64,000 nt of DNA from Grammothele lineata (lineage: Eukaryota; Basidiomycota; Agaricomycetes; Polyporales; Polyporaceae). The position numbers and the translations under genes are program-made. Positions 47,347 to 59,090 of this stretch are shown here, one piece after another. Location of the stretch: NCBI GenBank assembly GCA_002150815.3, contig NDFF03000391.1:1-64000 (forward strand). The letters are read 5' to 3'. Each line of letters opens with the position of its first letter. Position 1 is the stretch's first letter. The notes below the pieces were generated by a model. It worked only from the letters and a program-made list of their open reading frames with translations, searched no databases and was not told the DNA's origin.

Positions 47347-48038
47347 AGTAGCGAGCAAGAGGTGAGCAGGAACTGGTACGCCCTGTCGGGGTAAACTTAG
47401 CGGAGAATATACGGAGTGGGTTGCGATGTCGCTGTCACTCTGGACATCTCAGCGGTGTGCAGAGTCACTGCGGGAGCCTGGGAGAAGCGTGGTGAGCAGC
47501 AAGTGAAAGGAGTGACGACCAAATCTGTGGAAGTGAGTCCCACTGCGCCACTCGGACTTACACTACGCCACTCGGACTTACACTGCGCTCCTCAGACTTC
47601 CACTCGGGACCTGCTAGATGCAGCGTGCGTACTCCGCGTTGAACGCTCACTCCAACGAGTGCTCGCAAGCTTTAGCTGCGCTGGCGCCTGCCGTCCGGGT
47701 CCCGATGCGCCGACGCGGCGGCGTGGTTGAGCGCTTGATGCTCGCGAGCCTTCGCGGTGTCTCGTCGGACTCGTCCTTTGTCGGATTATTCGCAACCTCC
47801 CATGCTTCCTATGCATGAGAAGATTGCACGCTGCACTTACAATCATAGGTACATACACACCGGAATTGGTTTCAAGTCAAAATAGTTGGCGTATAATGCC
47901 CGTTCGTGGAAATTGCTTTGTGACTCGGACCCGACCCTTGGCGGCCGCAAATTCGACTTGGACTGAGCCGCAGCGCGCTGCACATTGCAGCCCATATACG
48001 GGTGACAGAAACAGTGTTGTAATTACATCGAAGGAGTT
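47347..48038. other. Upstream flank of the membrane-protein gene
   Basis: Contains the 20-bp tandem repeat and a stretch around 47430-47520 that resembles the flank of the decayed copy near 61980-62070. No gene is recognised. Confidence 0.45.
47541..47600. repeat. Tandem repeat, three 20-bp units
   Basis: Three consecutive 20-base units of the form cactgcgccactcggactta. The second differs by one base and the third by four. They lie about 200 bases upstream of the membrane-protein start codon. Confidence 0.85.
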
Positions 48039-48593
48039 CTAATGATAGTAGTACATGTTATGCTGATATTCTGGGTAGGCATAATAACTTTGATTAGTGT
48101 CTGCTCCGTTGCGCACCTGCGCGCCGGCCATTGGCGGTGGTAACTGAGGCTCCAGCAGCGCCGCTGCTGGCCGCCCGGGGCCTTGAGAACTTGCGCTAGA
48201 GCTTGCAAACTCATTCCACAATCTCTGGTCTAGCTGTGGAACAGAGTAATTGTGGGCATCACCAGCGGGCTGATAGCCCTGAGTTTGCCATGTACTTCCA
48301 CCCGCGCCATGCCAACAGTGCGCTGAGTGATCCACGCCCTGAGTCACCGCACCCGAAAAGGTTACTGTGTGCGCCATACCCGAGGTCCTCTGCACGACAG
48401 GAGATGGGATATGGTACTGTGTCTGTGACGGTTGTATACCCAAGTGAGTAGATGCCAAGAGTGGTGGTGGCGTCGATGCATCCGCTACGAGCCCGCCCGT
48501 GCCCCTGCCCGAGAAGGTAGGCGTGATGCATCCTGTGCCACACGGCCGCGCCGCGGTTGCAGGTGCCCGACGGGCATGCTCCGAGCCTTCCAT
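48039..48593 (-). CDS. Possible small low-complexity protein
   Basis: An open frame of 184 codons begins at an ATG at 48593. The translation is rich in Ala, Gly, Ser, Pro and Gln and ends in a Tyr/His-rich tail (P-E-Y-Q-H-N-M-Y-Y-Y-H). There is no domain and no intron support. It could be the last exon of a longer gene, a relic of the transposon next door, or chance. Confidence 0.3.
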   Translation of the reverse strand: MEGSEHARRAPATAARPCGTGCITPTFSGRGTGGLVADASTPPPLLASTHLGIQPSQTQYHIPSPVVQRTSGMAHTVTFSGAVTQGVDHSAHCWHGAGGSTWQTQGYQPAGDAHNYSVPQLDQRLWNEFASSSASSQGPGRPAAALLEPQLPPPMAGAQVRNGADTNQSYYAYPEYQHNMYYYH

Positions 48594-49294
48594 ATGTTTT
48601 GAAGGTACACTGGAATGAATAGCGTATTACAAACTGGCAGTGCATACCTTTTGAAGTAGAACCTATGTCCTAAGGTGTCTCATGTCGGAGACCTTCGCGC
48701 GAAGGAGGTTCAGCGCTTGTGAGCGGTGGCAATGCTCTTGGGCGTCAGTCCATTGATCGCGTCGTCCTCCCGGCGCTTGACCAACGGCAGGCTTTCGAGT
48801 CGGAGACGGCCTTTCGCAACATGCCTGGAGGCAGAATTAGACATATAGGCACATCGCTAGTACGTAGGAGGAGTGGCGCAGTGGTATAAAAGCTCTTTTA
48901 AGGATGGCAGACGAAATTGCGCCTTGGAGGGCCCCTCAATCGTCATGTAGGAGCAGGCTCGGACTTCCGGGCAAATGCATTTCCTTACCTTATATAGGGC
49001 GTGAACGAGCGGGCTCGTTCAGGATCCATTGACGCCACTGAGGCTGCTCTAGATGCCATCTGAGCCTGCAGCGGTCCGTCGATCACTGAGACTGTTTGTG
49101 CTACACCTTGAGCAAAATCCTAAATTTCATGCGTCAGCCATGAGTCGAGAATCAATGAAAACGAAGGGGTTTGGGGTCGCCGGTGACTGCTTACTTCAAT
49201 ACTTTGAGACATGGACGGCCCGGGGTCAGCTTGATAGTCGGGAGAAGCTAAAAGAAAAGGAATACACTGCCATGAGCGCTTTGAAGTCGATCTA
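48594..49294. other. Intergenic region with an A-box-like motif
   Basis: Holds tggcgcagtgg at 48874-48884, a perfect match to a pol III A box, but with no matching B box and no tRNA fold. It could be a fragment of a tRNA-derived repeat. Confidence 0.35.
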
Positions 49295-52200
49295 CTAGGC
49301 GTGTAGAGCATGAAATCTCTCACCGCCGCTAGAGTTCAAGTTGGTGTCTTGGTCGCTCTCATTGGTATCGGGACTAATAGCCCGTCTTTTCCCTTTTCCA
49401 GCCTTCTTACGCGGAACCTTGACACCAGCACTACGAAGCTCCTTGGCTCGAGCTTGGAGCGTCTTCTGTGCAGCCTTCATTCCTGCCATTTGCTCTTGAA
49501 TGTCTTCTAGCTCATCAACAGTGCTCATCAGCAATAAATTCAGTGGCCTTGGCCTACCTTAGAGCATCTGTGACTGTCTTAAAGGGTCTTACATGCACTT
49601 AAAACACAGTTTTGCTCACTTTTAAGTTCAAAATAAGACCCGTTCAGATGAATCAAGACGAATGCAGACATGTTAAGGTCAGCTAAGGTGATACAAGGCG
49701 AGGCAATTTATTGCTGATGCTGTTCCGCTCGCGGTCCTTTTTCGCCTTGGCAGCACCACGTCTGATGCTTGTTCCAAGCCTTTTGCTGTACGTGTTGTGT
49801 CTGATAGCTAGGATACCGCTGTCCTGTGATTGTGTGGCATCTGCAGCCATACGTTTATCGAAGTCTCGAGCACTAGATAAGTAGTAATACTCATTAGACA
49901 TATTCCCAAACATTCAGACGACACTGGCAGCAGAAACAGGTCACCTTTCAATAGCCTCAAAGAGAGCAAGCCCAGTCAGAGTATTTTTGTTGGTAGCAGT
50001 GTGTGCGCTCTCTATCATATTGGTTGTGCGTGATGTACTCCACCAGTCGTCCGCAGACATCTTCGAGAAATTTGGGTTGATTGTAGAGACAAACCATGAC
50101 GGTTTATTCGACCACCAGTCTAGTGGAACGGTGCGCAAACAGCTGCATTAGTGAAACTATAGATAAAATATAGAAGAGCGACATTACCACGTAGAGCTTT
50201 AGTAGAAGACTTCGAGCAGAACTTGCTGAACTCGTGCAGCTGCTCGTCAGTCTCGAGTGACGGAAGTTTGCGTACATATTCCATGATCTCCTTAGAGCAT
50301 TGAGACTTGAGTTTCTCCAATGTTCTAGATATTAGCAATCGAGTCGGATGTCGATTAGAAATAGAACAGAGGCCTTGTTTTCAGTCATAGCAAATCAAAC
50401 TTACCGGTCGAAGTGCACCATACAGAGCTTCACAATGTATCTGACAATCTCGTTAGAATCAGAAACGGCGATCCCGCTTACCGCAGGTTCATTTCTCGTT
50501 AGGAGATCATCTCCACATGCATCGACCTGCTGCTGGTCACCGTCTACAAGGATAGCACGAATGCCTTGCCCGTCACTAGAGAATGGCTTGAACTTCACTG
50601 GTTGACCGGTTACCCGGCCTACTGTGTCCCAGAGAAGGGCCCACATGCGCCGGTATGCCTGACGAGTTTCGAACTGGCCGTATAATCGAGCAACCGTAAG
50701 TCCTGTTGAAAGCAATTAGTACATCATGGTGATCGAGCTCGGAGGAAACTATAAAAGCCTGCTCACTGCGATTAATAGCCTCGTCCCAAATTACGACCTC
50801 CCACTCCTTCCAGTCTCCATGTACCCGTTTATACGTGAAATCATGAAATGTCTCCCGTGCAGAGTGAATGCGCTGTGCCAGGGATGGGTAGAACGTGACA
50901 ACAAGGGGTATTCCGTCGTCTATACCGCTGTAATGAATGTACTGCTCCTCTTGTTTGAGAACCTTGAGATCTCGCATTTGTTGATTAGAAACAGCTAGTA
51001 TAGCGGTGTTACTATATGTGCAGCGCCATGGGTGAAGCACTCACCTCCGATAGAGTCACGGCCCTCTGGCATCCGTAGGTTTTTGATCTTGTGAACGATC
51101 TTCCTCTTGGTACGATTGTCACCAAGCGCTGCTTCGTACTGTGCTGGTGTTTTCCCACAGAAGATGTTGGCGGTCGAGGGAGCTAAATAATCATAATTGA
51201 GAAGAATCCGTACAGACTTGAATGTTCTAGTAACGAGTCATACCCCGTTCAACCTTCACCGGTGTGGCTCCCAGTACACCTACCGCCTCAATAGCATCCA
51301 CATATTTATCCAGTCCGTCTCGAGACACCTTTGTTAACAGTGGTGTAGGGTGGCTATGGGGATTCGTTAATATGACAATCGCCCTGCGGTCCGAACGGTC
51401 TACAGGAAACCAGATGCGAATATGAGCCCGACATTCACGATATTTGAAGCCTGGCTGAATTGCTTGAAGCTGATCTGGGTTCTGCGGATCAGGGACGCCA
51501 TGAGTAAAAGCTGTGATACATTTGTTAGCACACATGCATTAACGAGAAGATTGTAAGGAAATAAAGCTTACGGCACCGCTGATTGCCCTTGGCACCCACA
51601 CGGCGTGCAACAACCACCCCACAAGTAGAACCGAGAACGTTCTCTTGAGCAGAAATCTTGAGCTGTCCGTTATTCTGAAATAACTGCCGGACTAAGTCCT
51701 CGTTAACCTCAAGTGGGATCGGAATGAAGCGATGGGTAAATGTTCCCTCGTCCTCCGACTTCTTCCAGCCTGAACAGCCGATGAAACACTTCTTGCCGTC
51801 GTCTGAGAGGCTGCTTCCATCCTGAAATGCGGGTGAGGAATTGTAATAGCATATGCATACGCCAGAGACTGCGCCTCACCTCACGTGGTCGGAATCTCCG
51901 AACGACTGCACCCCCTGTGCACTTTTCGCCATCTTCGTGTATATGCTTGCAAGCGATTGCCTTCACCGTGTTGTAGAAGCTGCACAATCCAGTGATCAAC
52001 GTTCCATACAAGCAAGTCGAATGATAGTACCTACGTGGCTGCTCTGGCACGAGGTGTGTCGCTTTGTGCTGCTCCAACTGTACGCTCAATAGCGAGGAGC
52101 TCACGTCGTACCATGTCGTCCGGCTCATAGCGAAGCTGCTCTAGTAATTCCCTTTCCACGTAAGGGCAATGATAGACACCCGAGCATGTGTGCTCGGCAT

Positions 52201-53295
52201 ACTGGCATTGCACACCCCCCAATGCATCGACTGGCCGCTGTTGCGACTTAGAGCCACCAGATCCTTTCCCCCACGCATCCTGATCCTAAATAAACGGTGT
52301 GTGTAAGGAATAGTTGTAAGGAACGGCACAGATGTGACGTACCTGAGACTTAATGATGCTCGCCATCGACATCTCGGAACCATCAAGATTCTTCCACTCT
52401 CGAGAGTCGTTGGAGAGGTCAATCAGGTACGCAATATTCTCACCTCGATGAGGTACCGTCCAGCAGGGAGTCGGGAGCCTCTCAAGCACAATGAGGCGAT
52501 CAACATAACACTGGCGTGTTATTTTGATCGCCCCATTGCGCGCAACTTTGGCAGGAGGAGGCATACCGGACGCACCCAGCGCGTCAAGACTCTCCGATGG
52601 CTCCTGTTTAATCTTCACCAAGTTAGAAGGCCCCGGTGCATTGATGCGGCTATGCTTGCGCTTCAGATTGGTAGGATGCGAGCTTAGATCTGCTACCGAG
52701 TGGTTGTCGTCCTCCGAGTCACTAGAGAGCTCGATCACATCAGGGGGCGATGGTCGATGAGGTGTTGTAGAGCTTAGGTTCGCTTTCTTAAAGTGTCTGG
52801 ACTTATCGGTAGGGGAAGGCGACTCTAGGACTCCCGGAGACGACGGAGGGGGAATAGGTGAAGTTGGTGGGCCAGCCGTATCAGATCTCGATGGGCTAAG
52901 TTCGAGAGGGCACAGGCGAGAGCGGGATGAAGACGACAGAGGCCCAGTGTGTGAGGGTACGGTAGAGACTTGCCGAGATATTTTAGGAGTAACGGGTGGT
53001 TGGGATGATCGCTCACCCTGGTTGAGTTTTGCTAGCCACCGTGCAAATGGTTGAAGAGAAATCCAGTGTTGTGCCGTGTCCAAACTGTATGAATCAGGGT
53101 CGATTTCATACAACTCAGGCGGAATAGTCTGACCATGATGCGTATGCGTCGAGGTGACAGTTAGACTCATGCAGATAGAAGATGCAAGCAAGCAGAACAT
53201 ACCTCGGACCGGTACATAGCAATCTTCTCTTCTCCTGCATACTTGAGAAGTGCTTTGAGACGGTCTTCTGCACCGCCGTCACTGAGTTGAGGCAT
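49295..53295 (-). CDS. Transposase-like protein, probably Mutator-like (MULE) type
   Basis: A large many-exon gene resembling DDE transposase-like proteins that I recall from Agaricomycete genomes. Early exons can be joined in phase: 53203-53295, 52343-53128, 52035-52285, 51880-51979 and 51572-51821, then more to about 49295. The first 290 residues are Ser/Pro-rich. They are followed by a Cys/His-rich segment (C-Q-Y-A-E-H-T-C-S-G-V-Y-H-C) and C-K-H-I-H-E-D-G-E-K-C, probably DNA-binding. Next come a region with S-D-G-Q-G-I-R-A-I-L-V-D-G-D (candidate catalytic Asp) and a W-W-S-T-S-R-T-T-N-M-I-E-S-A-H segment, then a basic coiled C-terminus. No stop codons break the exons followed, so it may be intact. 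Base composition is more AT-rich than its neighbours. No terminal repeats were found in its flanks. Confidence 0.7.
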
Positions 53296-53452
53296 GCCTT
53301 CGTTTAGGTAACTTCACAGACGGTAGTGGCTCAGCAGACGGGGGATGCAGTAGAGGTGAGAGGTAAAGCAATACATTATTGAACAATCTACAGCTATACA
53401 ATATCATGGCCAAAGCGACAGTGTGTCCAGGGGAAAGCACGGACGCGCCAGG

Positions 53453-54973
53453 ACGCGTCGCGCGTCAGTAGTATGCCGGGCGCTAGCAAAGTCACCGCAT
53501 TCCACCGAATGTCAGCGGAGTTCGGTACTGTATCAGCGGAGTTTAATTAACTTCATCGTGTCTCGAAACACTTCGTTGAAGCGCTATGAGGTTCGTTGCA
53601 CTTGGCTGAGGTTCCTTGAAGCTCAGCGCTCTCCGGCGAAGGGTGTCGCTATACAGTGCGCTTCAGTTACGGTCAGTGAGATCCACCGGAGTTCATTGAT
53701 GTAGGTAAACCCTAGTCAGTGAGGTCCAGTGGCTTCCAGCGGCTTTCATCGATTGACACTACATCTCATTGGGCCCTGACGAGATTCAATGAGGCTTGGT
53801 GATGCTCAGTGTGTTCTCGTAGGCATGCAGATTCTTCTGACAATCCTATAAGTTTGGAAGTACCCGCGTTCGAGTTTGCTGCCCTGTCTGTTGGGCATGC
53901 CGTACTTGGAAGGCAGACTACCTGCCTCCGCGCGGAACTTCCGTACCGCTGCGAACATCCTCTACGGTTCGGACTGTTGTGTGGGTGTCCCAAACCGATT
54001 TAATATGTAGCTTATAACACAATGTAGTGCGATAACCCATGTTTGACTTTGGTTCTACGCCGTGCATGATGTGGACAATTCGAATAGAGATAGAAGCCCT
54101 GCGCACAGCGCATCTCAAATAAGCGCCCTACTCGACGCGCTCATTGCAACGTCTCAGTAACCCTTGGGGAAGATTACTAAGCTGCGTCAAAGCTTGGAAT
54201 ACAATGTTTAGTGTATGTAGAAGTGGTGTGCAAATTTCCGTGTAACTCCGTCAGGATTCTGAGGAGTTCTTGGACCAACAAGATGTGATGGATGCACTCA
54301 TGATGGAAGCAAGGGTCCCCTGCAAGGTGGGGATGATCCTGAAGATGGTTGTTGATTTGCTGGATGCGGATGCTTTTGTTGGACGCCGATGCCGTGATAG
54401 CAAGTGCTTTGGCGATGGCATCCAACTCGGGTCTCGTGCAGACCATGCTGATAGGTCCCTCAACCGAGTCGAGGCACTCAGGAGAATATTTCGTCGATTT
54501 TACTCCTGAATCCAGTGGCGAGCACCGGATGCTGCCCATTGAATATTGTCACAGTCTGCTGACTCTCAAAACAGACCGTCGATCGTCACTGTCAGTGACC
54601 GACGAGCAGTGCGGAACACTGCAGCTCACTGGTCATGGGCGGAAGTCACTGTGTCACACCATAAATCACTCTGGCGCACCAAAATTCAATGACTGCCACT
54701 GCGCTGTGACATTATCCAATGGTGCGCGGTGCCGGGCGCTGCCGGACAGCGGCGGACGGTGGGTGTCGGTGAATGTCGGTGAGCGTCGGTGGCTGACCCA
54801 AATGTGGCCACCGTCAGGCGCTGAATCTCACTGAACTCCGCCGGAGTTCACCGACGGTCGATCGTTCCGGCTGAACTCCATGCGGGGCCGCCGGTGTACA
54901 CCGGTGAACGCTGTTGAACCCCACTGATCGTTGACTTTGCTAGCACCCGGCATAGTACTCTCGCGCGTCGCGT
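53453..54973. mobile_element. Non-autonomous DNA element with about 42-bp terminal inverted repeats
   Basis: The left end (53453-53494) and the reverse complement of the right end (54932-54973) align without gaps over 42 bases with about five mismatches. They share tatgccggg and gctagcaaagtca. The 1.5-kb interior encodes nothing. Much of it (53480-53800 and 54520-54920) is built from degenerate short words such as cagtgag, tccaccgg and gtcggtga. Target-site duplication is unclear: an 8-base cgcgcgtc occurs at both ends, but inside the ungapped repeat. Confidence 0.7.
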
Positions 54974-55069
54974 TTCGTAGTCACCTGACTCAAGGGCTGG
55001 CAGTGGGAGTCACTGCCATTGAGCCACCCGGAAGATCCGTCCCGAGTTCCACTTCCACAGATCTGGTAT

Positions 55070-55500
55070 ATACTCAAGTGAAAGGCCGACGAAAAGCAGT
55101 CGGAACAAGATGAGCGCAGGCGTGTGAGAACATGGGCAAAGCGTCGGCGGTTTCGGCAATGTCACTCACCGGGTCTGCAACGCGGAGGCTGCTACGAAGC
55201 ACAGGTTGAGTTGAGGACCGCGCGAGGGGACGACGATGAGGGCTGTCGATTGGGCAACGTCTGAGGATATCGCCATAGTTTTCCGCGCAGTGGTCCGCGG
55301 TCACGGGCCGCAACCATCATGGGGAACGCGACGCGTCACGCGTGTTTTGCGTGATGAGTGTGGGTCACAGAGTACGTCACTGCGCTCGACGGGCTGGCTT
55401 CCGTGTTCTCGAGGCCTTTCCGAGCCAGTTCATCCTCTTGTTAACGCTCCCTGCTGCCCGCACTGTTCGCCTCTGTCATCTTAGCTTGAGTGATATACTC
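55070..55500. repeat. Solo copy of the membrane-protein upstream region
   Basis: Similar in order and sequence to 62050-62500, the flank upstream of the decayed membrane-protein copy. Shared blocks include gcgcaggcgtgtgagaac-like, ggaggctgctac, gggctgtcga-like and agtacgtcactgcgctcg. No membrane-protein coding sequence follows on the left, where the inverted-repeat element ends at 54973. Confidence 0.65.
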
Positions 55501-58319
55501 TGCTTTACGTCGTTCTAGATCTCGCGGCATTCTCCCGTAGTACTCGCACCCCCAACTTGAAAGTCCGCACGCATCAAATGTCATATAGTCAACTGCTGTC
55601 ATGAAGACACGACAGTCATCTTCATTCACGCAATAATCCTAGAAGGCAGTCACATCAAGTCCTTTGTGGAGTCGTTTGAAGAATATCTACCAAGGTTCGC
55701 TGCGGAGTAAGTCTCCTTCCCTGCCATATCTTCTCTCGTCTCAACGGCCGCTGCCCCTCGCACGCGCGTTCGCAGGAGATGTCCCACCAAAACTCTCGCT
55801 CGGTGACAGACCGCCGAAAGGGACCATCCATCAGTTTGAACAAGGCCACACAAACCCGGCTACAATCTCGTATGTCCATATCTTCACGCACGGCGAGTCC
55901 CGCGATCGTGCTGCCCCGGGTCCCGATTCGTGCCTGATCCTGGTATGTCTATCTCTAATCCCCCTTCTCGTTCCATTTCTATCTTCGCGCCTCCCTGCAT
56001 CTGCAAGCTCCCATTGCACATCCGTGTCAAAACATCACATCGTCTTGGTGACCATTGACACATCTGGCCCGCTTCTTTCGCATTCTGTCCGCGTACGCGC
56101 ACGCGCACCTTCTTACCATCCTAGAGGTCTACCGAAGCGATCGAACGTGTCCTTGCACATCCATATGACCCTATCAGTCGCGCTAACGTTTGAGCAGCTT
56201 ATCACGCGATGAGTTCCCAGTATTTTCAAGCAATAAGCTCGGCATCCTGAACCCCGCGCGCGCCGCACACAGTCCCGCGCGACGAGCGAGCTCCAGCCTC
56301 CAAGAGTCGGAATCGTCGGATCGTCTGGGGCCCAGCACACGGTCAACATGCTCTGAAGCGTCACACACGCGCACGCGAAACCCGTCCCCCTCTGCTGTCC
56401 TAGAACCCGCTCCTGCCCGACGAGCTTTCCCCGTGCCCGCTCGTCCCCCGTCAGCACGGCGCACCACACAAAATTTTGAACGCCAAGAGTCCAAGACAGT
56501 GCCTCAGCGAGAACGTACGGCGCGACGCTCGCTGTAACTCGTTGTGCGTGCGTCGTTCGCATCCGCCCGTGCGTGCGGAAAACGGTCCGGGTCCGGCTCC
56601 GTTGTCGACGCCGGCCCCATCCAGCACCGCGGTACGCCCGGCGGACTTCTTTCTCGACCGAGATGCCCGCTTGACCGTGACCCACCCCATCGCACGTCGC
56701 CCGCATCGACTGCTCCGAACGCGAGCGCGTGAGCTCTCGAGCTCGGAGAGAGCCTACCCTACCGCCTGCTCGTCCCGCAGACGCGCGTCTCTGACCGAAT
56801 CGTTCCGTGACCGTCCGGGGGCCGCTCTTTCTCCGCCCTTCAACGTTCAACGTTCAACACCTCACGACGTCTGTTCTCGCCCCGGGCCGTTCCATGGGCA
56901 AACGGCACCCGCGTCAAGTTCAAGGTATTCAACTTCGACGTCTCGCCCCTCCTCGGCGTGCGCGGAGCTACGTACGGACAAGCACCCGTCGGCGTAGGTA
57001 TCCAACTTCGACGTCTCGCCCCTCCTCGGCGTGCGCGGAGCTACGTACGTACGGACAAGCACCCGTCGGCGTCGACCCCCGACCCGATCACGCGTACGGG
57101 CGACTCGGAGGACCGTCCGCCGAGCCCCGGGCCCGGAGCAACCCACCCTTGCGTCGCACGCGCGGTCTCCGCGAGGGCGCGTCTCGTCTCGTCTCGTCGT
57201 TCAAACGCACGCTTGAACTCGCTCTCCCGCCGAGCCGAGTCCCGCCCTCCCCAGACCCCCCGATCCCCCGATGGACTCTATACTATATGTCGTGCGATCG
57301 TCCGATTCAAGGGCGTGGTAACGTTAACACCTTTCGTCTAAGCCTGGGGCTGCCTACCTGCTCCGCCTACCCTCTACCCGCAGCGCGCTCCGGCATCGCG
57401 CGCCACTCGTAGCCTGTAGGCAGTCAGCACGTTCTGTACATACTACATAGCATCCGGTAGGCGGGCGTTGAAGCGGCAGCGGCGGCGGCGGTGGTGGCTG
57501 ATGGAGGCGGCGCGGAGGGGTATTGGGCTTGAGTGGATGTACTTCCGTCACGGTCGTTCTACAATCGGATGCGTCTTGGACGTATTGGACATTAATTACA
57601 AGGACCGAATGGCTGGCTGGCTGGCTTGAGTACGTGGTTAAGCGCACAACCGGGAGAGTCTATGGACCAAACGAAGGACGTAAGTATCCCCCAAATGAAT
57701 TATGAGCGCGCCGTCCTGCTTCCAAGTTCCGGGACGTCGACGAGCCTAGTCTAAGTAAACGCGTCACGTAGTGCACCGCGCTTACTACGGGACCCCGAGC
57801 CTTGCTACCGCTACCACTGGACGGAGCAGACGGGGTTCGTCCATCGCGCCGCTCTCGTCATGACTCCTGGAATCGTTAAGATGCGCGAAGTCGCTCGCGC
57901 AGGATACTTCAAAGTTTACTACACCGCAGGTCTGAACGGGACTCCTTGCGACGGTGCGCGGCGCCGAGCTTGGTACGCCCCGTCGCACTGGCGCAGTAAG
58001 TACGGCGCTCGGCTTCGCTCGCCATCATGATGTTCAAGTACTTATGCACGAGCGCCTCTGCAGCTGCAGTAGGCTTCTTCGACTCCTGAAGGGTGCGTGT
58101 GATCGCGTCTTGGTGTCCGATCCCTCTATACGCCGAAGCCTATTCCCAGCTCCGAGCCTAACCTACTAACATGTTCCTGAGCCTGGCACACGCCGCCAGG
58201 AAGAAGAAGAAAATGCAATTTCGAGCACCCAAACCGACGTCGAGCCGAACGGGGCATTTTGCACGACCCGCGGCTCGTAACGTCAGCAAGACCAGCCCCT
58301 CGTAGACGAGAAGTACGCA
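55501..58319. other. Gene-poor GC-rich region
   Basis: Open frames of up to 245 codons exist on both strands, but their translations are Arg/Ser/Pro-rich and overlapping, as expected of GC-rich non-coding DNA. It contains the 73-bp duplication, a run of gtctc words at 57179-57197 and a GGC/GGT-rich stretch near 57475-57515. No gene is supported. Confidence 0.45.
56924..57072. repeat. Tandem duplication of a 73-bp unit
   Basis: Two adjacent near-identical copies, 56924-56996 and 56997-57072. They differ by a few substitutions and a 4-base insertion (a doubled cgta) in the second. Together they contain two copies of cttcgacgtctcgcccctcc. Confidence 0.9.
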
Positions 58320-59090
58320 CTAAGCACTAAGCACTAAGCATATCGATACATACAAATTACCGCGCCCCCGACTGCAACTCTGAGGCCGGGGTCGGACATG
58401 GCGGGTGGTAGAAGGTAGTAGTGCGCGAACACGAACAGTCGACGACGCCACACCTGCATCGCTCCTCGGCCTGCCGGGCCCACTGCGCGTTGTCGCCCAC
58501 GCGAGAGGGGACGTGCTCATAAGTGTGCGCGTCGTCGACTCCAGGGTCGTGCTCGTCGCAGCCGTGTGCGGGGATCCCGGCACTGACGGTGCAGAGCCCG
58601 AACTCAAGCTCAAGCCCGGGTGAGGGGCGGGCATATACGCGGCGCCGAAGGACATCCCGAGGCCACTGAGCGCAGGTGGGTCCCCCGAGATGAGAGCGGA
58701 GGACGTGCTGCTTACTTGGGAGTAGGTGCTCCCACTGGCAGCGCCTGGGGCGAGGGGCGCGCCATTAGAGGCACGCGAGGGCGAGCGCGGGAGGCTGGGG
58801 AGAAGAGGATCGAGAGGAGCCCTCCACCGCCGCCGGGGTTGGGTCGTTGGGATTGGGGGGGGGACCAGAGACGGCGGAGCCTTTGGTGGAGGGCGGATAG
58901 AAGGCGGGAACGGGGAAGGGGTCGACAGAGGACTGGCTATAGAGGAAGGCGCGCTCGCGGGAGTGACAACGGTCGTGTACGCTGCGGGGCAGCCGCAGGA
59001 GTTGGACGACTTGGTCATGGAGGCGTTCCCGGCCGCGGAGCCAGACGGTCTGGTGTGCACGCGTGAGCCCGGCGAAAGAAGACGAGTCAA
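58320..59090 (-). pseudogene. Separated Ser/Pro-rich tail of the decayed membrane-protein copy
   Basis: The frame here matches the tail read at 45147-45500. Both contain S-N-G-A-P-L-A-P-G, R/G-M-S-F-x-A and P-S-V-P followed by T-A-A-T-S. It is separated from the rest of the second copy by about 1 kb of unrelated sequence (59100-60100). It is most likely a broken-off part of the same locus. The start of an independent gene is not supported. Confidence 0.5.

Noticed and set aside
48874..48960. tRNA or SINE head starting at tggcgcagtgg
   Set aside because: The A box is good, but there is no B box at a suitable distance and no cloverleaf. One short motif is not enough.
53459..54969. 8-bp target-site duplication cgcgcgtc around the inverted-repeat element
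   Set aside because: Using it as a duplication needs a gap in the terminal repeat, whereas the ungapped alignment extends through these bases. In CG-rich sequence the match may be chance.
56113..56850. 245-codon minus-strand open frame
   Set aside because: Arg/Gly/Ser-rich translation, strong overlapping frames on the other strand and no splice-supported neighbours. Typical of GC-rich non-coding DNA.
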